DNA of 23,704 nt from a virus: IMG/VR virus record IMGVR_UViG_3300031767_000003, positions 1 to 23,704 of that record. The stretch is one strand, 5' to 3'. The notes under the pieces were generated by a model, which saw nothing but the letters and a program-made list of their open reading frames with translations, had not been told where the DNA came from and made no database searches. Position 1 is the first letter of the stretch; every line of letters begins with the position of its first letter. Shown here one piece after another: positions 1 through 6,997 of the stretch. The position numbers and the translations under genes are program-made.

Positions 1-194
1 TGGAGCAGCGAACGATTACGCTGCCCGCGCTGGACTGGCTGCTCGGCGAGTTGGAGATGTTCAGCGTCGAGATCGGCGCGTCCGGTCGCGCACGCTACAG
101 CGCGCCGGAGGGGTGTCACGACGACGGAGTAATTGCGCTCGCGCTCGCGGTGTGGGGCGCGTCGCGAAGCGCAGAGGTGCTGTTTGATGTCTAG
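1..194 (+). CDS. terL: Terminase large subunit, C-terminal end (partial)
   Basis: The reading frame is open from base 3 to the stop at 192-194, giving 63 residues of a protein that begins upstream of the window. The motif EGCHDDGVIALALAVW is the hallmark end of the RNaseH-like nuclease domain of large terminases, where the HDD aspartates help bind metal. In the family this protein is the ATP-driven motor and nuclease that packages DNA through the portal. Its position directly before the portal gene agrees. Its stop overlaps the start of the portal gene by 8 bases, so the two are probably translationally coupled. The ATPase domain and small terminase lie outside the window. Confidence 0.88.
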   Translation, partial: EQRTITLPALDWLLGELEMFSVEIGASGRARYSAPEGCHDDGVIALALAVWGASRSAEVLFDV

Positions 195-2100
195 AACGAC
201 TGCACAACTCGTGTTGTCGCCGACCGAGCGCTACGACATCAAGGCGCTCAATCTGGAGGATTTCCTTCCGTCCGCGTGGACGGGCGTGTTTACCGGCGAC
301 GGCGATGCGGTCGATGTGGAGACGGCGTATGAGCGCGTCGCGGTGGTGCGGACGGCGGTGACGTTGCGGGCGAACGCTCTCGCGTCGCTGCCGTGGGAAA
401 TTACCACCCGGCGCGGTACGCTGGTCGCATTCGACGCAGAGCGACTGGCGGCGCTCATTCGCGGAATTGAGATCGATCTGTGTCTGTACGGCGCAGCGTA
501 TCTGCTGCGTGATCCCGCCGCCCCGTTGGGATTGCGTCGGTTGCACCCCAAAACGATCACCCCCGTCACCGATCCGAAACGCGGATTGGTCGGGTTTGTC
601 CGCCGCGCGAACAATACAGAAGTGCGGCTTGAGCCGGAAACCGAACTGCTGCACCTCTGGGAACCGTCGGTTCGCAGCGAGGCTGAGCCGGGGGTTGGAT
701 TGGTGACGACCGCGCTGACGCAAGCCCGCGCACTGCTGGCTGCCGAGCGCTACCAGACCGCGTACTTCGAGCGCGGCGCGGTGCGCCCGACGGTGTGGAT
801 GTTCGCCCAGCGCCCGACGGACGCCGAGCGGTCGCGCTTTGAGCAGTGGCTGCGCCAACTCGTCAGCGGCATCCGCAATGCGTTCCGGCACCTCGCGCTG
901 TCAAGCGAGATCAAAACCGTCACGCTGGGGGATACGCTGTCAGACGCGATCCAGCCCGAACTGCTCCAGCGCGCGGCGGAACTGATGCTCACCGCCTTTC
1001 AAGTGCCGATGTCGCTGGTGTTCTCGAACGCCAGCAACTACGCCACCGCTCAGCGTGATTATCAGACGTTTATTCTACTGACGATCCTCCCCCGCACGCG
1101 CGAAATTGCGGCGATGCTGCAACCGCACTTTACTGCGTACAATCAAGTTTTGCGTTGTAGCGAAGCGCGCATTGATGCAGTGCAGAGTTCGGAGTTGGAG
1201 AAGGCAGAGGCGATCCAGCGCCTCACCGGACAGCCGGTGCTCACACTGAACGAAGCCCGCGCACGTCTCGATCTGCCGCAGTTCGTTGAGGACGCGGCAG
1301 ACCAAGAACTGCTGCGTCTGCGCAACCGGCTGGCGATTGCGCGGGAAGCAGTTGCTGCCGGTCTCGATACGAGAACGGCGCTGCGACTTGCGGGCGTCAA
1401 CGGCGCGGCAGGTGAGGAACCGGAGGAGGATGCAGCGAAATCGCTGAAGAAAGACGACGCCGAACCGGGGCTGATGCCGCACGAGGTGCAACTCTACCGC
1501 GATCTCAAGCGCGCGTTTCAACAGTTGCGTCAGGTGATGCTCGACGGCGCAGATGAGATTACGGCGCAGATGTTCAACGAGACGCTCTATCCCGCAATGC
1601 GCCGCAACATCGAAACAATTGCACGTCTGTTCGCGGACGAAATGCGCGCCGAGGTCGGCGTTGCGGTCAACGTTGACGCGCTGCTGGCGGATTGGGCGGA
1701 AGAAGCGACGCGCCGCCAGGTGGAAGAATTGCTCTATCCGTACACGCGCGACTACATCGCCCGCGCGGTAGCGGCGTGGCGAAGGATGCCGGGCGCGGAT
1801 CGCGCCGAACTCATCCAGATGATCGAACCGGTCGTCGGGGCAAAGCGCGCCGAGACCGTCGCCATCACCGCCGCGACCGAGGCGGCGACGGCGGGCGTGC
1901 GGGCGTACCGCGACGGGATGCGCGCCGAGCATAATCTGGAGTACGTGATGATTTGGGAGACTGCGAATGATGAGCGCGTCTGCCCGATATGCGGCGCGCT
2001 CCATAATAAGCGTGAGGACGAGTGGGGCGGGCGTTCCGGACCGCCCGCGCACCCGCGCTGTCGGTGCGGCGTCAGACTGGAGCGGATCGATGCGGGTTAG
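187..2100 (+). CDS. Portal protein fused to a MuF-like minor head protein domain
   Basis: This is a 637-residue protein if started at ATG 187, which overlaps the terminase stop; an in-frame start at 133 would lie inside the terminase and is less likely. Residues about 1-400 look like an HK97/SPP1-type portal, the dodecameric ring at the packaging vertex (for example VVRTAVTLRANALASLPWEI, and the helical SNASNYATAQRDYQTF region). Residues about 420-637 look like the SPP1 gp7/Mu gpF head morphogenesis domain: AETVAITAATEA, then IWETANDERVCPICGALHN and PPAHPRCRCGVRL with four Cys and a His that could hold zinc. These are usually two separate proteins; portals are commonly 400-500 residues, so the length supports a natural fusion. 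No frameshift or stop was seen between the halves. Confidence 0.87.
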   Translation: MSRTTAQLVLSPTERYDIKALNLEDFLPSAWTGVFTGDGDAVDVETAYERVAVVRTAVTLRANALASLPWEITTRRGTLVAFDAERLAALIRGIEIDLCLYGAAYLLRDPAAPLGLRRLHPKTITPVTDPKRGLVGFVRRANNTEVRLEPETELLHLWEPSVRSEAEPGVGLVTTALTQARALLAAERYQTAYFERGAVRPTVWMFAQRPTDAERSRFEQWLRQLVSGIRNAFRHLALSSEIKTVTLGDTLSDAIQPELLQRAAELMLTAFQVPMSLVFSNASNYATAQRDYQTFILLTILPRTREIAAMLQPHFTAYNQVLRCSEARIDAVQSSELEKAEAIQRLTGQPVLTLNEARARLDLPQFVEDAADQELLRLRNRLAIAREAVAAGLDTRTALRLAGVNGAAGEEPEEDAAKSLKKDDAEPGLMPHEVQLYRDLKRAFQQLRQVMLDGADEITAQMFNETLYPAMRRNIETIARLFADEMRAEVGVAVNVDALLADWAEEATRRQVEELLYPYTRDYIARAVAAWRRMPGADRAELIQMIEPVVGAKRAETVAITAATEAATAGVRAYRDGMRAEHNLEYVMIWETANDERVCPICGALHNKREDEWGGRSGPPAHPRCRCGVRLERIDAG

Positions 2101-2440
2101 TGTTGCTGTCGATCTGGATAACGCATTGCGCAAACTGCTGCCGCGTGAGGTGCGGATCGAAGCCGCGCTCGATGCGGGCGCGACCGCTGCGCACGGTATG
2201 ATGCAAATCTATCCGCCGCCGCCCGCCGGATCGCGCTACCGGCGAACGGGGAACTTGCGGCAGAAGTTGAGGATCAAGAAACTGTCGAAAACGTCGCGGA
2301 TCGTCGAGAACACCGCATCGTACGCGCGGTACGTCTACGGAATGCCGCAAGCGCGCGTCCATCGCGGGCGCTGGGCGTCGGTGCGCGATGCGGCGGAAGA
2401 GGCGAAGAAGGAAGCAATCGCGGTGCTGAAGGGGAGGTGA
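2090..2440 (+). CDS. HK97 gp10-like / Mu gpG-like head-tail connection protein
   Basis: This is a 116-residue protein from ATG 2090, whose start overlaps the portal-MuF stop (ATGCGGGTTAG); longer upstream starts would run inside the portal gene. The pattern YRRTGNLRQKL, then ENTASYARYVYG and a Lys/Glu-rich C-terminal helix, matches the usual layout of HK97 gp10-like or tail-completion proteins, which join head and tail. Its location between the MuF domain and the protease is like Mu gpG after gpF rather than the HK97 order, where gp10 follows the adaptor. Function is inferred from the pattern and position; no catalytic residues are expected. Confidence 0.55.
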   Translation: MRVSVAVDLDNALRKLLPREVRIEAALDAGATAAHGMMQIYPPPPAGSRYRRTGNLRQKLRIKKLSKTSRIVENTASYARYVYGMPQARVHRGRWASVRDAAEEAKKEAIAVLKGR

Positions 2441-2444
2441 GGAG

Positions 2445-2924
2445 ATGGAGTGGCAGACCGCGCCCGGCGCGGCGTTGAAAGCAATCGAGAGCGGTGATGT
2501 TGAAGGGCTGCTCGTGGTGTTCGGCAGTCCCGACGCAACCGATCTCGAAAACGAGTTCTTTACGCGGGAAACCGACTTCGGGCGACTGCGCGAAACTCCG
2601 ATCTGGCTCAACCACGCGCAGCCCGTCAAAACCGCGTCGGGGGTTATCTTGATAGAGGAACCGATTGGCTACGGCGCGCTGGAGATGACCGATGAGGGGG
2701 TGATCATTCGCGGGCTGCTCGACGCGAAATACCGCTACCTCGCCCAGATTGCGGACGAGTTGGGCTGGTCGAGCGGCACGGCGGCGCATCTCGTGGTGCG
2801 CCAGCCGGTCGGGAAAGCGCTCCACATCAAACGCTGGCTCTTGGGCTTGGACGCCAGTATTACGCCGACGCCCGCAGAGCCGCGCACAATGCTACGAAAC
2901 GTCTATCGGTTAGTCATCAAGTGA
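2445..2924 (+). CDS. Prohead maturation protease
   Basis: This is a 159-residue protein with a strong ribosome binding site (GGGGAGGTGAGG) just before ATG 2445. It has the fold pattern of the HK97/XkdF-type prohead serine proteases: an N-terminal strand set (EGLLVVFGSPDATDLENEFF), a His in WLNHAQP (residue 57) and a Ser in LGWSSGTAAHLV (109 or 110), matching the His and Ser of the catalytic pair. The family cleaves the scaffold (delta) region of the capsid protein inside the prohead before expansion. It lies directly upstream of the major capsid gene, as usual. The protein is shorter than many relatives and has no extra C-terminal scaffold domain. Confidence 0.85.
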   Translation: MEWQTAPGAALKAIESGDVEGLLVVFGSPDATDLENEFFTRETDFGRLRETPIWLNHAQPVKTASGVILIEEPIGYGALEMTDEGVIIRGLLDAKYRYLAQIADELGWSSGTAAHLVVRQPVGKALHIKRWLLGLDASITPTPAEPRTMLRNVYRLVIK

Positions 2925-2941
2925 AGGAGGAGAAGGAGAAG

Positions 2942-4105
2942 ATGACGGAAATCGTAATGAACCAGTCGGAACTCGCTGCCGAGATCGCTGCGCGGCTGCG
3001 TGACGAGGTGGCGGCGGCGGTGAAGGCGCAGAGCGTCGGCGTGGCGACAACCGCAACCACTGCGGAAGGCGAAGGCGTATCGTTCGGCGACTTCTTGAAG
3101 TGCGTTGCAACCAACGACGTTCAGCGTCTGCGCGCGGTCTACAAGAGCAGCAAAGCGCTGGACGAAACCACCGGCGCGGGCGGCGGGTTTCTGGTGCCCA
3201 CCCAGTTCGAGGAACGCATCCGCGCCGTCGGCGCGCCGATGCTGTTTGATCAACTCGTCGCCGCCGGTCGCGGTCCGTTGATGCTGCGCACGAACGCTGC
3301 GGAACTGGCGCTGCCGGTGCTGGAGCAAGACCAAGCGCCGAACGTTGAAAGCAGCGCGCTGGTGGGCGGGGTGCGGCTGGTCTGGCGTGAGCAGAGCGCA
3401 GACGTTGCGGAAAGCGAACCGCGCTTCGAGCAGCGCATCTTCCGCCCGCACGCGGCGGACGCCTACGTTGCGGCAGCGACCGAACTCATCACCGACGCGC
3501 CGCAGGCGTTGGAAGACACGCTCGTTACGCTGTTCGGGCGCGCGTACGCGGTGCTGAAAGCGCGCGTGATGCTGCGCGGCACCGGCGTCGGACAGCCGCG
3601 CGGGATCGTCGGACATCCGGCGGCGATCAGCGTCGCCCGCTCCACCACAGGCACGCAGGTTGAGCGGGACACCACCACCATCCTCGATATGATCCAGCGC
3701 CTGCTGCCCGGCAGCGCAACCGCCGTCTGGATCGCCCATCCGTTCTGGAGGGCGCGGCTGATGGCGACGCGGCTTGCGGAAACGCTGCTCTATACCGTCA
3801 ACGGACAGTCGCTCGTGTACGGCGATACGCTTGCCGGTATTCCGATTGCGTACAGCGAGCACCTGCCGGCGGTGACCGGCGCGGGATCGCTCATCCTCGC
3901 CGATCTGTCGTACTACGCTTTCGTCGAGCGCGCGGGGTTCAGCGTTGCGTTCAGTGAACACGTGCGATTTTTGAAGCGTCAGTCGGTCTGGTTGTTCGGC
4001 GTGCGGATCGACGGCGCGCCGCTCGTCAACGCGCCGCTGATCCTCGCCGACGGCGCGGGTACGAACACCGTCAGCCCGTTCGTCGAGATCGCAGCCGGGC
4101 AGTAG
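2942..4105 (+). CDS. HK97-fold major capsid protein
   Basis: This is a 387-residue protein from ATG 2942, which sits just behind a purine-rich site (AAGGAGGAGAAGGAG). A GTG at 2921 would start inside that site and is less likely. Residues 1-70 form a short charged delta-like region. The signature ALDETTGAGGGFLVPTQF then opens the mature HK97 fold. Later blocks include ELITDAPQALEDTLVTLFGRA, LRGTGVGQPRGIVG, WIAHPFWRARL and the beta-rich C-terminus LILADLSYYAFVERAG. It builds the icosahedral shell. No separate scaffold gene was seen, which fits scaffolding by the N-terminal region plus the protease upstream. It is followed by the three-copy palindromic repeat region. Confidence 0.95.
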   Translation: MTEIVMNQSELAAEIAARLRDEVAAAVKAQSVGVATTATTAEGEGVSFGDFLKCVATNDVQRLRAVYKSSKALDETTGAGGGFLVPTQFEERIRAVGAPMLFDQLVAAGRGPLMLRTNAAELALPVLEQDQAPNVESSALVGGVRLVWREQSADVAESEPRFEQRIFRPHAADAYVAAATELITDAPQALEDTLVTLFGRAYAVLKARVMLRGTGVGQPRGIVGHPAAISVARSTTGTQVERDTTTILDMIQRLLPGSATAVWIAHPFWRARLMATRLAETLLYTVNGQSLVYGDTLAGIPIAYSEHLPAVTGAGSLILADLSYYAFVERAGFSVAFSEHVRFLKRQSVWLFGVRIDGAPLVNAPLILADGAGTNTVSPFVEIAAGQ

Positions 4106-4116
4106 TAAGCAAGGGC

Positions 4117-4160
4117 GTCACAACACGCTATAGAAATAAAAGAAGATCGCGTGTTGTGAC
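4117..4160 (+). repeat. 44-bp palindromic element, copy 1
   Basis: The arms GTCACAACAC and GTGTTGTGAC lie exactly at the ends of a 44-bp unit. In this copy pairing extends inward (GC/GC) and outward (C-G, G-C), giving a perfect stem of 14 bp with a 20-nt A-rich loop containing TATAGAAATAAAAGA. It begins 11 bp after the capsid stop codon. It is not a standard terminator because no T-run follows. It could act as DNA (operator, promoter or recombination site) or as an RNA hairpin. Confidence 0.9.
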
Positions 4161-4215
4161 GCTGCTGATGACACCGGCGGGCGCGGGGGAGTACTACGTT
4201 TGGGTGAGGCGGACT

Positions 4216-4259
4216 GTCACAACACTGCATATAGATAAAAGAAGATGCGGTGTTGTGAC
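4216..4259 (+). repeat. 44-bp palindromic element, copy 2
   Basis: The same ten-base arms occur at the same 44-bp spacing. The inner bases differ from copy 1 but still pair (TGCAT with ATGCG, one T-G wobble), extending the stem to 15 bp. The central core is ATATAGATAAAAGAAG. Retained pairing despite changed bases hints at selection for RNA or cruciform structure, though only a few positions are informative. Confidence 0.9.
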
Positions 4260-4297
4260 GGCGGTTGAGGACAACGGCTGATCAGAAAACGGGCGCT

Positions 4298-4341
4298 GTC
4301 ACAACACGCTGTATAAATAAAAGAGATGCAGGTGTTGTGAC
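4298..4341 (+). repeat. 44-bp palindromic element, copy 3
   Basis: The arms are identical (GTCACAACAC at 4298-4307, GTGTTGTGAC at 4332-4341) and the length is again 44 bp. The core is TATAAATAAAAGAGA. Inner pairing continues as CTGTA/TGCAG if one G (4308) is bulged. The element ends 24 bp before the ATG of the decoration-like gene, so it lies next to that gene's ribosome binding site. Confidence 0.9.
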
Positions 4342-4365
4342 GGCGCACGAGAGGAGGGACATACA

Positions 4366-4770
4366 ATGCTTGTTCAGGAGACCATCCAGCCGCTGCTGCG
4401 CTACTTCAACGCAGCGGCTTCCGGAACGGACACGTCGGTTATCAGTATCGCAAACGCGCAGGCGGTGCGTATCGTTGCACACACCGGGACGGTGACCGGT
4501 TCCGCGTCGTTGCAAGTGCACGTCAACGACACAAACAACACAAACAACTCGGCGCAGTTGACGGATAAGACAATCGCATCGCTGGCGTCTAACCGCACCT
4601 ACGAGATTTTCGTAACCGGCGCGGAGGCATACGCAGCGAAAACGCACGCATCGCATATGTTTGTACGCATCGCCGGAACGGGTACAGCGCCGATTGCGAT
4701 TGAGATTTCGGCGTTCCCGGCGCGTGACGTTCCCGCGACGCTGCCGACCGACTGGACGCGCGTGTTGTGA
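4366..4770 (+). CDS. Probable capsid decoration / head protein
   Basis: This is a 134-residue protein with a clear site GAGGAGGG before ATG 4366. It is rich in Thr, Ala, Asn and short beta-prone stretches (VRIVAHTGTVTGSASLQVHVND), with no membrane segment or signal peptide, and looks like a small beta-sandwich protein. Its place right after the major capsid gene and before the head-tail adaptor is the usual place for a decoration or stabilising protein, but I do not recognise a specific family. The three palindromic elements separate it from the capsid gene, so its expression may be set independently. Its last codons and stop read GCGTGTTGTGA, which resembles one arm of the 44-bp element; probably chance. 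Confidence 0.5.
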   Translation: MLVQETIQPLLRYFNAAASGTDTSVISIANAQAVRIVAHTGTVTGSASLQVHVNDTNNTNNSAQLTDKTIASLASNRTYEIFVTGAEAYAAKTHASHMFVRIAGTGTAPIAIEISAFPARDVPATLPTDWTRVL

Positions 4771-4778
4771 GGTAAGCG

Positions 4779-5351
4779 ATGTACGCAACGCCGGCGCAAC
4801 TCAAGACGTATCTCGGCGTCACGTCGACCGCAGACGATGCGCTGCTAACCGATCTGCTTGTGCGCGCAACTGCGATTATTGAGCAGATAACGCGCAAGAC
4901 GTTTGCCGCGCCGGCGGCGACATCCCGGACGTTCGGACGCGAGATGATGCTGTGGGACGCGCAGTTGCAGCGGGATTATCTCCTGTTGCCGTCCGGCGTC
5001 TCCGTCGCACTGCTGGTCAGTGCGACCGACGGCGACGATGCGCCGATCCCGCTCACCGAGATCGACACGCACCCGCCCGACGCGCCGTATACGGTGCTGG
5101 CGCGGCGTGACCGGCGCTGGTGCGGCGCGTCGCAGCAGGCGACGATCACCGCGCGGTGGGGCTACAGCATCGCCCCGCCCGCGGATATTGTGCACGCAAC
5201 GATCCGGCTGGCGGCGTGGCTGTACCGGCAGCGGGGAACCGCGAACGACCCGGATCGCCCGACGGTCGCCGACGGCGGGCTGGTGCTGCTGCCGTCAGCG
5301 CTGCCGGACGATGTGCGGTTGATACTGGAGCGCTACCGCGATGTCGTCTAG
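4779..5351 (+). CDS. Head-tail adaptor (HK97 gp6-like connector)
   Basis: This is a 190-residue protein starting 9 bases after the previous stop. The N-terminus YATPAQLKTYLGVTSTADDALLTDLLVRATAIIEQITRKTF is a typical phage gp6-like/connector start: a short helical layout with a conserved Tyr-Leu-Gly turn and a helix leading to a conserved aromatic. The C-terminal part (ADIVHATIRLAAWLYRQRG, then a helix ending in LILERYR) also fits the family. The protein forms a ring below the portal to which the tail docks. It overlaps the following gene by 11 bases, so translation is probably coupled. Confidence 0.78.
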   Translation: MYATPAQLKTYLGVTSTADDALLTDLLVRATAIIEQITRKTFAAPAATSRTFGREMMLWDAQLQRDYLLLPSGVSVALLVSATDGDDAPIPLTEIDTHPPDAPYTVLARRDRRWCGASQQATITARWGYSIAPPADIVHATIRLAAWLYRQRGTANDPDRPTVADGGLVLLPSALPDDVRLILERYRDVV

Positions 5352-5802
5352 TGCGGTCACCGACATTATCGAGTTGCTGGCGGGGCTGGCGGTGCAGTAC
5401 AACAGCGCCGTCGTTCCCGTTCAGCGCCTCGCGTCACAGCCGAACTGGTCAGACGCCGCGCAGTTGCCGGTGCGGATTATTCCGGCGCTCGGCGGGCTGC
5501 GGTTGGTCGAAGGCGGCGTCTACACTCCGACGCGCGCAACGCGGGCGGTGTGGGAGATCGACGATCTCCTACTCGTGCGCGATGTCGGAATGGGGCGCGG
5601 CGTCGCGGATACGGCGGCTGCGCTGGTTGACTACATCGAAGACTACGTTGCGCACCTGCGGTTCGCGTGGCTCACGCGCGGCGATGTGCAGTTGCTCAAC
5701 GTCAGCGGGATAATAGACGTTATCAGATACGGCGAGCGGGCGTATGAGGGCGTTGCGATGACGACGCGCTTTGCACATCTCGTACGCGCGCCGTCGAGTT
5801 AG
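5341..5802 (+). CDS. Probable tail terminator / neck protein
   Basis: This is a 153-residue soluble protein whose ATG (GATGTCGTCTAG) overlaps the end of the adaptor gene. It has an N-terminal helix (VTDIIELLAGLAVQYNSAV), a central beta region (QLPVRIIPALGGLRLV, VWEIDDLLLVRDVG) and a helix LVDYIEDYVAHLRF. This helix-sheet-helix plan and the slot between adaptor and tail tube match tail terminator or tail-completion proteins, which cap the tail tube and bind the head. The call rests mainly on gene order; sequence identity to a named family is not obvious to me. Confidence 0.55.
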   Translation: MSSSAVTDIIELLAGLAVQYNSAVVPVQRLASQPNWSDAAQLPVRIIPALGGLRLVEGGVYTPTRATRAVWEIDDLLLVRDVGMGRGVADTAAALVDYIEDYVAHLRFAWLTRGDVQLLNVSGIIDVIRYGERAYEGVAMTTRFAHLVRAPSS

Positions 5803-5812
5803 GAGGGTACGA

Positions 5813-6328
5813 ATGTCGCACTCTGGAGTTATTGCCGGACTGTACGCCGGAAATTATGCGGTCGAAATCTCGACCGATGCTACAACCTGGACGGCAGTAT
5901 CTAATGCAACGGTGAAGATAGACGACGTTGAACTGAGCCGCCCCAGCGGGGAGGCGTACGTCGGCGGGAGCAGCGACTACGCGACGGTAACAATCGGTAA
6001 ACAAGAGCCGGTCGAACTGACGCTGACGTTTCTCTACAGCGAGGCGTCCGGTTCCGCTGCGAACACGATCGTTGATCGGTTCCGGAGCGCCACGCCGACG
6101 CTCGGCGTACGCTGGTCGCCGCGCGGGTTGGTCGACAGCGCCCGCGCGTATGCGACGAGCAACGACGGCGGAACGTCGTTCGGGCTGGGGGTGATTACCG
6201 GCGTGACGCTGAGCGCGCTCGATCCGAGCGACGCGGAACCCTACGTCGCAATGGTGACGGTGCGAACGCCGTCGTTGCGGCAGTACACGCTTGGATCAAA
6301 CCCGACCAACCTCAACCCGGCGTCATAA
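5813..6328 (+). CDS. Major tail tube protein (probable)
   Basis: This is a 171-residue protein from ATG 5813 with an AGGAGGG site 5 bases upstream; an upstream in-frame ATG at 5771 lies inside the previous gene and lacks such a site. The sequence alternates short beta strands and loops (GNYAVEISTDATTWTAV, YATVTIGKQEPVELTLTFLY, EPYVAMVTVRTPSLRQYTLG) as in tail tube proteins. It is the last gene before the tail assembly chaperone and tape measure, the normal position of the tube gene. It would polymerise around the tape measure to form the long non-contractile tail; no sheath gene was seen. Confidence 0.68.
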   Translation: MSHSGVIAGLYAGNYAVEISTDATTWTAVSNATVKIDDVELSRPSGEAYVGGSSDYATVTIGKQEPVELTLTFLYSEASGSAANTIVDRFRSATPTLGVRWSPRGLVDSARAYATSNDGGTSFGLGVITGVTLSALDPSDAEPYVAMVTVRTPSLRQYTLGSNPTNLNPAS

Positions 6329-6341
6329 GTAGGAGGGTATT

Positions 6342-6791
6342 ATGGACAAACCGGCAGAGATTTACGACACCGAAGCGCTTCGCGTCGACCGCAGCGCGCT
6401 GACGATCCGCGAGGCGGCAAGCGTACTCAACAACGAGTTGACCGCGCCGGTCGTAGCACGGCTGGTGCGCAAAGCAATCGGCACGCAAGCGGATCGGCTC
6501 CCGCTGAAGGCGCTGAAGCGCGTCTACGAGCGGGTGCTGCCGCAGATTTTCGAGCCGGACGAGGCGGTACGGTCGCGGGTGGCGGGGCTGACCCCGGCGG
6601 TCGGCGAGATCACCCTCGGCGAGTATCACGAGTTTCTCGACGCGAGTGAGCGCAAAATTGCGTTCCCGCCGGTCGCCGCGACGCTGCTGATCAAAGCATA
6701 CGGCGAGGACATCCTCAACGAACCGTATGCGGCGGCGGCGCTGCTGCTCAAAAAGATTTTTGACAGCGTCGCCGAAGAGGGAAACGAGTAG
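6342..6791 (+). CDS. Tail assembly chaperone, short form (gpG-like)
   Basis: This is a 149-residue, mostly helical, charged protein with a good ribosome binding site (AGGAGGG before ATG 6342). Position between tail tube and tape measure and the frameshift signal near its end identify it as the lambda gpG equivalent, which coats the tape measure protein during tail assembly. Near the 3' end codons read G-GGA-AAC (6779-6785) before the zero-frame stop TAG at 6789-6791. I see no sequence similarity to a specific named family; assignment is by context and recoding signal. Confidence 0.8.
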   Translation: MDKPAEIYDTEALRVDRSALTIREAASVLNNELTAPVVARLVRKAIGTQADRLPLKALKRVYERVLPQIFEPDEAVRSRVAGLTPAVGEITLGEYHEFLDASERKIAFPPVAATLLIKAYGEDILNEPYAAAALLLKKIFDSVAEEGNE

Positions 6792-6997
6792 CGCGGGCGA
6801 CGGCGTTAGGTCTGCTCGACCTCGCGCCGCTGCCCGCCGCGTACACAGAATTGGTGTTGTGCAGAGACATCTACCACTGCCCGCCCGACGCGCTTGACCG
6901 TCAACCGCTCCGGCGCGTCGCGCAGCATCTTGCGGCGCTGCGCGCGGAGCGGCGGCATCAAGCGCTGGTCGCGGCGCATCAACGGAAACGGCGATGA
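6342..6997 (+). CDS. Tail assembly chaperone, -1 frameshift fusion product (gpGT-like)
   Basis: If ribosomes slip back one base on GGGAAAC (6779-6785), translation continues from codon CGA at 6785 in the -1 frame to the stop TGA at 6995-6997. This adds 70 residues (RVARATALGLLDLAPLPAAY and onward, ending in the basic tail AAHQRKRR) to the first 148, for 218 residues. In lambda the T extension links tape measure and tube. The extension frame has no plausible start of its own and overlaps the tape measure start (ATGA), so frameshifting is the simplest way to express it. Efficiency cannot be judged from sequence. Confidence 0.78.
6779..6837 (+). promoter_or_regulatory. Programmed -1 ribosomal frameshift signal
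   Basis: The heptamer G GGA AAC (6779-6785) is in the correct phase for tandem -1 slippage of the X XXY YYZ type; lambda uses GGGAAAG. After a 7-nt spacer, 6793-6805 (GCGGGCGACGGCG) pairs with 6825-6837 (CGCCGCTGCCCGC) to form a 13-position stem with one G-U pair and one A-C mismatch and a 19-nt loop. Slippery site, spacer and stem are arranged as in known stimulatory structures. Confidence 0.82.

Larger units (their letters stand above)
4106..4365 (+). other. Intergenic region with three 44-bp palindromic elements
   Basis: This is the longest gene-free stretch in an otherwise packed window (260 bp between the capsid stop and the next start). It holds three direct copies of a 44-bp element, listed separately, separated by 55 and 38 nt. 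The intervening sequences are loosely similar (for example ATGACACCGGC and AGGACAACGGC), suggesting tandem duplication followed by divergence. Open frames crossing it in any phase are short and lack plausible starts, so no gene is called. A ribosome binding site (GAGAGGAGGG) for the downstream gene is at its 3' end. Confidence 0.8.

Noticed and set aside
2903-3961. Long - strand open frame opposite the capsid gene (352 residues)
   Set aside because: Arg- and His-rich composition is typical of a GC-rich antisense shadow, and it lies fully opposite a confident capsid gene.
4117-4160. Palindromic elements as intrinsic terminators
   Set aside because: No T-run follows the hairpin on either strand; the right arm is followed by GC-rich sequence.
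4117-4341. Possible CRISPR array from the three 44-bp repeats
   Set aside because: Repeats have palindromic ends and an AT core, spacings of 55 and 38 nt are unequal, intervening sequences are similar to one another, and a fourth copy lies 13 kb away with no cas genes.
4760-4770. GCGTGTTGTGA at a gene end, and GGTGTTGTGATG near 11309, as further copies of the element
   Set aside because: Only one arm matches; there is no partner arm at 44-bp spacing and no A-rich core.
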